Source: Vandiemenella viatica (Eukaryota > Arthropoda > Insecta > Orthoptera > Morabidae). Taken from it: DNA of 64,000 bases. Positions 56,494-64,000 of this stretch are shown here, piece by piece; position 1 is the stretch's first letter; every line of letters starts with the position of its first letter. The stretch spans positions 69,623,832-69,687,831 of the forward strand of contig JARYHS010013631.1 in the NCBI GenBank assembly GCA_031002005.1. Reading direction: 5' to 3'. The notes below the pieces were generated by a model. That model was not told where the DNA came from and did not search any database. It saw nothing but the letters and a program-made list of their open reading frames with translations. The position numbers and the translations under genes are program-made.

Positions 56494-57630
56494 CTAGCAC
56501 AAAACGATATGTAGGAATAGTGTTGTAAAAAAAGTTTTTTTCTGACTTAAAAAAAAAAACATGAAAAAAAACTACGAATAAAAAAACACGTTTTTTCCTG
56601 TGACACGTTATTTTTCATTACTACTAAATCTCTAAATTTGTAAGGCATGTATCGTTAAACATGATGTTTTAGAGTTTATTCTAAGAACTTTCCTTAATTT
56701 TTAAATCTACTATATTTTTCTGGTTCAGTAGAAAAGAAAATTACGAAAATATTGGCAACATTGCCTGAAGTTTTCTTACGAACGGGGACTTTCCGAAGAG
56801 GCTAGGTTGCCCCGTTGTTTGGATAGATACATGCTATTTGAACTAATGCTGCCAGCCCTACAAATTTATCTGTAGAGTGTAGACCTACGGATCTTTTCAT
56901 AAAATTAGGAATTTTAAATTTATCTACGGTTTTTTGCCTCTTTTTATTACTTATTGTGCTTTCCTTATATTCGCATACTTGTTAAACTTTCAGCGTATAG
57001 TGATACTGAGTCATGTCGGTAATATAAATGAATCGTTTCCTTGCAACCATTGGCGTAAACAAACGATCAAAAAAGAAATAGAGCTCCTATTTGTATGATA
57101 ATAGATTTAAATTCAAACCTAAACGACCGTAATACAGAATTATCGGCGCAGTCTCTATGCACAGTGTGTACTTTGCTCGCAGTTTAAAATTGCAATCTCA
57201 AAATCTTTTGAGTACAATATAAGAACAACCAGCAAAAGAAAATGTAACTATTTCTGAAGTTATTGGTCTAGAGGAGACAGAAGAAGAAACAAAATTCCGA
57301 CACCGACCGAACTAGTGTTGGTAATGCTGATACTAGTGAAAGTGGTACTGATATAGAGGATGAATAAAATTATGTTCCCTATATAGATACGTTTATGTAT
57401 CATTATGTAAGACATTATATGATTCAGTAAGATTTAAAACACACATGTAAAATGTAAGTTCCGTAAATAAAACTATAATTTATCAAATATATTGTTTTCT
57501 GAAGGAAAAAAAAAACAAATTTAGAAAAAAAAAACAAGGGTGCTAGTTTGTTTTCATGTTTTTTTTCACAAATCTGAAAAAAAATTTTTTTTTCAATTTG
57601 CAACACTAAGTGTAGCAACGTTTGCACATA
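56494..57630. other. Intergenic, nothing recognised
   Basis: AT-rich with A and T homopolymer runs around 56540-56590 and 57505-57595. No gene-like frame. Confidence 0.45.
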
Positions 57631-57826
57631 GCTTTACGCCTCGTCAGCGTCAATAGACATGGGATGGAGCTCGGCCATGGCCTTTTGAAGGAACCTTCGA
57701 GGCATCTGCCGGGACCGATTTCGGAAAATCATAGAAAACTGTAATCTGGATTGCCGGACGGGGGTTCGATCATGCGTGCTCTCGAATGCAAAGCCAGGAC
57801 ATTACCGCTCACCCGCCACGCTCGGG
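57631..57826 (-). mobile_element. SINE (family 1), older copy with internal deletion
   Basis: GCTTTACGCCTCGTCAGCG at the tail, CTCGGCCATGGCCTTTTGAA in the body and GGGGTTCGATCATG plus CGCCACGCTCGG at the inverted tRNA head. About 30 bp shorter than full copies. Confidence 0.85.
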
Positions 57827-58367
57827 TGTCCTAATGGGCAGTTGGCCAGCATAGCGAAGGTCAACGAGATAACAGGTGAAGATCAACAAGTGGCTTCCTA
57901 GCGAAAGGAAGTTTTCTAAACTACAAGTGACTTCCAACGAAAAATCACAGTCAATAAAAACAATGATTCGACACCATAATATAGTTATAAACAAGGAAAA
58001 TCTTATAGCAGGATGATTAGCCTTATTTAAAATAATAATAAAATAAAAAACTTTTTAATATATAATTTTTTTATAACGGACTAAAAGGTATAAAATAATT
58101 TCTCTAATCCTTGTGAATGATAAAACCAAGTACAATTTATAATTTCTTCTAAATTTTCCTGAAAATGTATACGTGGAAATTTTTGATAGTTATTAAAATA
58201 CTTGTAAGATTGATGATGAAAAATATTGGGCTCATGCAAAACGTAACGGATGCACTAATAGCTCTACTAACAATTTTACTGCACCCCAAATTAATGTGAA
58301 CTGACAAGTAAATTCTTTCACTGATAGCTACTCTCTACACATTGAGGACAAATCCCTGGTTAATAGC
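57827..58367. other. Intergenic, nothing recognised
   Basis: Short AT-rich spacer between two SINE copies, without notable frames. Confidence 0.4.
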
Positions 58368-58610
58368 TTTTTTTTAAAAAAACTGCTTAACGTCTCTTAA
58401 CAGCGAGGTCTTTAGAGACGGGAAAAGATGGGGGGCAAGGAATGGGAAGGAATTCGGCCATGGCCTTTGGAAGGAAGCATCCCGGCATTTCCCTGGAGTG
58501 ATTTGGGAAACCATGGAAAACCCAAATCTGGATGCCCGGACGGGGATTCGAACGGCCGTCCTCCCGGATGCGAGGCTAGAACGCTAACCGTTACACCACC
58601 ACTCTCGGTG
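58368..58610 (-). mobile_element. SINE (family 1), well preserved
   Basis: Nearly identical to the copies at 6961, 62477 and 63466. Tail CTTAACAGCGAGGTCTTTAG, inverted B box GGGATTCGAACG, head ending CTCGGT at about 58607. The flanking TAATAGC at 58361-58367 and 58614-58620 is a probable target duplication. Confidence 0.9.
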
Positions 58611-58620
58611 GGCTAATAGC

Positions 58621-60086
58621 GTTTTTGAGACAGATCAGGTAACAAAAATGGACTAAAATTTACAACTCTGACTGTAGCACGTGTATTTATTTTCCAGTAA
58701 ATTAAAATTATGACCTCTACCTACCTATATTCCACACGCTTGGTAGGAGAGAAAAAAAAATCTATCCCCTTCACTTCTCCGGAACAATACGAAATTTTAA
58801 ATATGGTATTCGGTGTTGGAATAATAAAACACATACCATGAGTGAATTTTACGTCTGAAGTTTTGGCGGTTTAAGAGAAAGAAGCCTGTGATAGACAATA
58901 GAGTTACGGCCGTAGAGCTCCAATTAACTTTGCGTACGGAATCCTGAAATATATAAAGGTAAATGTAATCACTTTAATAGGTCATTTAGGCTCTTAAGAC
59001 GGGAGCTGGGATAAGATGAGCTCGATGTTCCTTAAAAGAACATCGAGTTCATTGGCATCAAGGTAGAGCTATAGTCCGTTCAATTAATAGAGGCGGCTCA
59101 AGGTCAGTCCACCCTATCTATCCCTACTCCGAAGATCTCACTTCTTCATGCGAAGGGAGGATTTCCCACTGGCTTACATTGCCACAGCAGTCAGCTCGGA
59201 GAGGTGGAAAGAAAAGGAGTGATGAGGTGCGGAGCAGGGTCGGGAAAACATGACATTGAACCGCCAGTTGTGAGAGAACAGGGTATAGCGTTCTCAACGC
59301 CACATTCCAACCAATATCCATCAACGTTTTTTCCCGCCAACCAAAAGGAGTGTAGACCTGCCTCCGGGAAATTAGCTTTGAAGAAATACGTGCTTCAACC
59401 ATGCTCGCAACGTACTATTATACGCTAGCAAAATAACAGTGTAGGATCAACACATATCTCACAAAGGGAAGGTGATACAACAAGTAACTGCTGCAGATAA
59501 TTCCTTCGCCACTATACCCTGTTCACTCTCAACTGGCCGTTCAAGGTCATGTTCTCCTGTCCTGTTTCTCACCTCACCTTTATTTTCCGCTGCCTACCCC
59601 TCCGAGCAGACCACTGTGTTCATGCAAGCTTTTGAAAATTTCCCCTCGTATGGATAGCTTAATGTATATACAACAGAGTGACCTTCAGCCGCCTCTGTTA
59701 ACTGAACGCGCTTTAAGTGTTCATTACAGAGGTAAATTAATACAGAAACGGAGTCCACTTGTTCGTCCACTATCTGCCCGTCCGTCACAGATCTTTAGGT
59801 CGAAGGGGCATAATTTGCTGACTTCAACAGTTTACGATTTTCTCTTACTAAAAAGCGAATACCATGTTTAAAATTTTGGAAACTTATATTCTGAAGGGTT
59901 CTCACCCAAATAAACCGATTAAAAAAAAAAAAAAATTGTACCGCAGCATGTGGGGAACTAATGTTAGATCTCGTCAAGTAGATAACCAAGATATTTTTTC
60001 ACTGTGAAATAAAGCGAAACCGTCCAAATTTTCAATTTTTGTGAAATTTATGTTAACAGGTATATCTAACAAGCTCTGTTACCTAA
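58621..60086. other. Intergenic with GC-richer patch
   Basis: 59100-59850 is richer in GC and has overlapping open frames (59124-59402 minus, 59204-59428 plus, 59632-59871 plus) without recognisable domains. No element ends found. Confidence 0.4.
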
Positions 60087-60273
60087 TTCGGGGGGATGCG
60101 GTTTCGAATACCCGACCGGCCACTGAGAGTTCGGTCTATTGTAGTGTCTAGAAATCACTCTAGGCGAATGCTGGAGTGGTTCCTTAAAAATTCCATGTCC
60201 AGATTCCTTCCTGTTCCTTGCCCCAAGTCCTTTCCCACCTCTAATTACCTCGATGTAGACGAGGCGTAAAGCC
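60087..60273 (+). mobile_element. SINE (family 1), degraded
   Basis: B-box-like GGTTTCGAATACCCGACCGG, then AATCACTCTAGGCGAATGCT, TTCCTTCCTGTTCCTTGCCC and the tail GATGTAGACGAGGCGTAAAG. The A-box part is lost. Confidence 0.75.
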
Positions 60274-60330
60274 ACAAAAAACTTTATTTTCCTATTATTT
60301 TTGCCAGGTATTAATACTGAGTAATTGAAA

Positions 60331-60530
60331 GCGCTCTTAGTCGCTCTGGCCTCGTATTTGGTAGGACGCGGGTTCGAATCCCCTTCCGGCCATTCAGATT
60401 TGGATTTTCTATGGTTTCTCGAAACAATTAAAGGTGAATGCCGGGATGGTTTCTTCAAAACGCCATGGCTAAATACCTACCTATTCCTTGTCCTTTCCAT
60501 TGAATTCAACGTGTTGAGGCGTAAAGCCAT
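60331..60530 (+). mobile_element. SINE (family 1), degraded
   Basis: Head GCTCTTAGTCGCTCTGGCCT, perfect B box GGTTCGAATCC at 60370-60380, GAATGCCGGGATGG in the body and tail TGAGGCGTAAAGCCAT. Confidence 0.82.
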
Positions 60531-60806
60531 AGGCAAAAAAAAAAAGTTATTAGTACAGAATGTACTGCATTCTAATGGATAAGTAAGTCTGCTATATATG
60601 TACTATAAATGTGACTGGATTTTAACAATTACTCACACTGAAACGCGACGTGACTTTGGGGGGTCGTGGAATGGAGTCCGCTATCCAACATGAAAATACC
60701 TCAAGCATTGATTTTTGCGCCATGCGATCACCGTTTGACTTTTCACGTCCATATCGGCAGAGTCTTGAACCACAATTGTGGCTCGATTTAAACTAGACCG
60801 TTTATG

Positions 60807-60978
60807 TTACGCCTCGTCGACGTCAAGGTCATTAGAGGCGAGAAAGTTCAGGAGACAAGGAACAGAAAGGAATTCGGCCATGGCCTTTTGAAGGAAGCAT
60901 TCCGGCATTCACCTGGAGTCATTTGGGTAAACAATGGAAAACCCAAATCTGGATGCCTGGACGGGGATTCGAACCCTA
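60807..60978 (-). mobile_element. SINE (family 1), head-truncated
   Basis: Tail ACGCCTCGTCGACGTCAAGG at the low end and body with GGCCATGGCCTTTTGAAGG. The inverted B box GGGATTCGAACCC is the last recognisable part at about 60965-60977. The rest of the tRNA head is missing. Confidence 0.82.
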
Positions 60979-62466
60979 CGGCATCAATTACCTGCGGCAT
61001 AAAGTTTGTGTTTGTCTTAATTTATTCACCCCCTTCTGCTAACAAATTAACATATATCATTTAGTTTAAAGCGAGATCTAAGATCCTACATCTTCTTTTT
61101 TTGTTTGATTCGTCCAGATACGCTTTTTCATGGCGATGAATATGGTCTCAAAACATGAAGAAACGCCGGAATCTTGACTGATCGTAATGCTTAATATATA
61201 CAATGGCAGGTGGAAATCGTAAAATCCTTCTTTACACCACTCCATTAGTGAAGAAGCATAACTCAAGTGTGACATATCGCGATACGTCACTGTGGAATAT
61301 GACCTATAAACTGGGCTGAGTCATGAAAGCGTGATACGGCAGTAACGGCTTATGAATGTATAAGCACTAGTCATAAAGATTCAGGTCAAGTCTGCCATTT
61401 ATCTTTATCAGCCTTGACCTAACAGAAAATTTATATTAAATATCGCCACTGCCAGATACAAATACGAGAAGCATACCTTTCAACTTCTTTACTATAACTG
61501 GATTCGTTTCAACCATGTATGCAAGCAATAAACAACCTTCTTTATTTCCAAAGCGCTTTCCCGTTTCATCAGCACTTCATTCCTAGGTTGATTCGTGCCA
61601 ATTCTTCTTTCAAGAATATCCTCTTCGTTCTTCATAGTTTCTCCTCTAGCTAGGTCCATTAGGGATTTTCCTTCTTCCTGCTAAAGTGTCTGTGGATTTA
61701 AATGTCCGCGGCTCGATTCCGGGTGTAGGCTGGGATTTTGATAACCCTGTAACCTGTCTTTCACTTCTGCTTTTATTGTGCACATGGGATATGCTTTTAG
61801 GAAGAAATCCCTTTAAAAATTTTCTGCTGTTTTCCTGGTATCTACCTTTGACAGGCCATTTTTTCGCCCAACAGGTTCCTGTAACGTTATGTTTCTACAG
61901 TTATCCTGTATATATTTATTTTTGTTTACATATGGGTCCTAGTAGACCAAAGAGAAGCATTAGTCCCAGGGTCTGTGTTAAGTCGCATACCTTTCACCAG
62001 TGCGTATGGAATGAATGTGAACTTTATTTACTTCTTTTCACAATGATAAACTGAGAAACTGCTTACCTGCATCGTTGTTTTCTATTAACTGTTTTAAGAC
62101 AATAACAATCGGATAATTTTCTCGGCTTCAGTAGACACTCATTGTTCTTGTCGGAGCCTTGTCTTCCCCACGTCGCAGTGCTTGTTAAATCTTCTGGCTG
62201 CGACTGATGACTGAATGCATAATTTAGCGCCCTTGAAGCCGGGCGGTAGCTTAATACATCGACGTCCGCACGTGCAACTAATATTCTTTTGTCTCACGCC
62301 GGTAGATCGCACCCGCCACTGAAATAAATTTGTGAAGTATTCTCCGTTTTTAACATATCTCTGGAATATGTTAGTCCCATATACTCTTATAATTCATAAT
62401 TTCCCCCTGTTTCCTGAACAAAATACTTCGTTACCGCCGTTTGATTCTTCTGTGTTGTCAACTATG
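60979..62466. other. Intergenic, nothing firm
   Basis: The longest frame (61686-62054, 122 codons) is hydrophobic in places but has no recognisable domain. Upstream of it, GCGGCTCGATTCCGGG at 61709-61724 resembles a pol III B box and may be a SINE relic. Confidence 0.4.
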
Positions 62467-62476
62467 GGCATCGTCG

Positions 62477-62716
62477 GACCGAGCGTGGTGGTGTAACGGC
62501 TAGCGTTCTGGCCTCCCATTCGGGAAGACGGCGGTTCGAATCCCCGTCCGGGCATCCAGATTTGCGTTTTCCATGGTTTCCCAAATCACTCCAGGCAAAT
62601 GCCGGGATGCTTCCTTCAAAAGGCCATGGCCGAATTCCTTCCCATTCCTTGCCCACATCCTTTCCCGTCCCTAAAGACCTCGCTGTTAGAGAGACGTTAA
62701 GCAGATAAAAAAAAAA
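62477..62716 (+). mobile_element. SINE (family 1), full length with perfect target duplication
   Basis: Best copy for the family. The head is ACCGAGCGTGGTGGTGTAAC with an A-box-like TGGTGTAACGG at 62488. The B box GGTTCGAATCC lies at 62533-62543. The body contains CAAATGCCGGGATGCTTCC and GGCCATGGCCGAATTCC, and the tail GCTGTTAGAGAGACGTTAAG is followed by an A-rich end. GGCATCGTCG is duplicated exactly at 62467-62476 and 62717-62726. Pol III transcribed and mobilised by LINE machinery, by analogy with other SINEs. Confidence 0.95.
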
Positions 62717-62726
62717 GGCATCGTCG

Positions 62727-63454
62727 AATTCTACTCACATGTATTTCGGATTCATCCTAAGGTTCTGCGTCATTTAATTCTTCATCTGAACATTTAAAGT
62801 GTCTTTTTTATTCAAAATTTCTTAAATCTATTAGAACATGGGATAAAGTTCGACGTGTTCATCTTGTATGACATTATCAAAAGACTCGTTTACACCTGTT
62901 TTATTAAGAAATTACGAACAGACATTTTTTTCTGACCACCTTCGCGCCTCCGGCAATTGGCCCATAGTTTTGTACGGGCACCAACGTGGTTTTAACAGAG
63001 GCATTGTATTAACACCAGTGATAATCTTATTCTATTGCAGGTGGTGCAGCATCAACTTAATTGCAGGGTTTCAGTTCCGAACGCTGAATGACCAACATAG
63101 GGATAAAAGAGAGAGAGAAGAAATAATTCCTTATGAGGTCCGCCAATTTTCATTCATAAGTCGCTGAATTCACGGTATTACAGACATTAAATATGATATA
63201 AAAAACTTAAAAAGTATTGCTAAAATTACCCTTATTTAATTCGTTGCTGAAGACCACATGCGGAGCTATGTTAAACGGAAATATTAACCTCAAACAGGAT
63301 TCACAAGCGCAACCGGGCTGACAGGTAACCTGATCTTAACAGACAATCACATAATTCTGAATTTCACCTACGTTTAAACCTTTCCACAACTAGTCATATT
63401 AATTTCTCTAATTGATACAGTGGTTATATTGTCAAAAACTGACAGTTGACATAA
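62727..63454. other. Intergenic, nothing recognised
   Basis: Ordinary AT-rich sequence. A 99-codon frame (62868-63167) has no recognisable features. Confidence 0.4.
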
Positions 63455-63465
63455 CAGCTGATCTA

Positions 63466-63714
63466 TTTTTTTTTTCTTTTTAAACAGTTTAACGTCCCTT
63501 TTTAACAACGTGGTCTTTAGAGACGGGAAAGGATGGGGGCAAGGAATGGGAAGGAATTCGGCCATGGCCTTTTGAAGGAAGCATCCCGGCATTCACCTGG
63601 AGTGATTTGGGGAAACCATGGAAAACCCAAATCTGGATCCCGGACGGGGATTCGAACCGCCGTCCTCCCGAATGCGAGGCCAGAACGCTATCCGTTACAC
63701 CACCACGCTCGGTC
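63466..63714 (-). mobile_element. SINE (family 1), full length with perfect target duplication
   Basis: Inverted head ending CCACGCTCGGT at 63713, inverted B box GGATTCGAACC, body GGCCATGGCCTTTTGAAGG and a T-rich tail (A-rich on the minus strand) at about 63466-63482. CAGCTGATCTA is repeated exactly at 63455-63465 and 63715-63725. The remaining sequence to 64000 shows nothing recognisable. Confidence 0.94.
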
Positions 63715-64000
63715 CAGCTGATCTAAAAACTGGTTTAAGAGTATTGTAATGTGTACACAAAAGACCCATAAACAGTGAAAAAAGCGGGGTAGGCAGTATT
63801 CGAGCTACAACTGTTGTGATTGCGTAGACTTCAGCTATCGTTTTCGATGTTTTCTTTAGAATACAACCGTTGTTATTCTAGTGAATACGATTCATTTATA
63901 CTCACTTGATTTTCAAGATATTTGTATCATTAGTCATATTTTTATACATCGATGTTAGTTCAGAAACTATACATGTAGATTTTTTCTTCTGTCATTATTT

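Noticed and set aside
61686..62054. 122-codon frame as a membrane protein
   Set aside because: Hydrophobic patches only reflect T-rich codons; no family similarity, and a SINE-like B box overlaps its start.

Overview
This is nuclear DNA from an animal, almost certainly an insect and probably a polyneopteran (cockroach, termite, stick insect or orthopteran grade). The evidence is a spliced DDAH gene with GT..AG introns, AT-rich non-coding sequence, many copies of one tRNA-derived SINE of the type common in those orders, and non-LTR retrotransposon, mariner, hAT and Helitron-like remnants. There are no operons, bacterial genes, CRISPR arrays or rRNA genes. The order-level assignment is inference from repeat style.

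The only convincing host gene is on the minus strand between 10935 and 5911. It holds the first three coding exons of dimethylarginine dimethylaminohydrolase (DDAH), 154 codons joined in perfect phase. A GC-rich, CpG-rich 5' region lies at 10936-11260. The C-terminal exons, with the catalytic His and Cys, were not found in 1-5910 and presumably lie beyond the left edge. A 1.3 kb dead mariner sits at 1778-3079 and a SINE sits in DDAH intron 2.

From 12 kb onward the window is a mobile-element landscape. 12-25 kb holds non-LTR fragments of two families, three tRNA-derived SINE types, a palindromic foldback MITE (16.2-16.7 kb), a Helitron-like element (19.5-20.3 kb), a LINE split by a hAT MITE and by a SINE carrying a huge trinucleotide microsatellite (20.4-22.5 kb), and a non-autonomous hAT whose interior is a 16-nt periodic array (22.8-23.9 kb). 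26.9-28.0 kb is an unexplained GC-rich island. 30.76-33.98 kb is one long inverted-repeat element with Helitron-3'-like hairpins at both ends. 34-37 kb holds a near-perfect hairpin, a TTAA-flanked MITE and a second foldback MITE with another MITE inside it. A hAT with perfect 8-bp target duplications lies at 38.86-40.07 kb.

The most intriguing block is 40.1-50.7 kb. Long inverted repeats (inner parts 41.2-41.5 and 46.4-46.8 kb) flank a decayed reading frame (42.08-43.33 kb, minus) that has all the landmark motifs of a FEN1/XPG-type flap nuclease plus a C-terminal Cys-rich tail. A CR1-like LINE, a hAT-derived remnant and a SINE lie inside the block, and a 3.2 kb hAT containing a nearly intact LINE has landed in its right arm. 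From 51 to 64 kb come a second copy of a dispersed repeat, a Tc1 remnant, a LINE split by a 1.5 kb terminal-inverted-repeat transposon, and a cluster of SINEs. Nothing here suggests that the genes work together; apart from DDAH the content is mobile DNA in various stages of decay.
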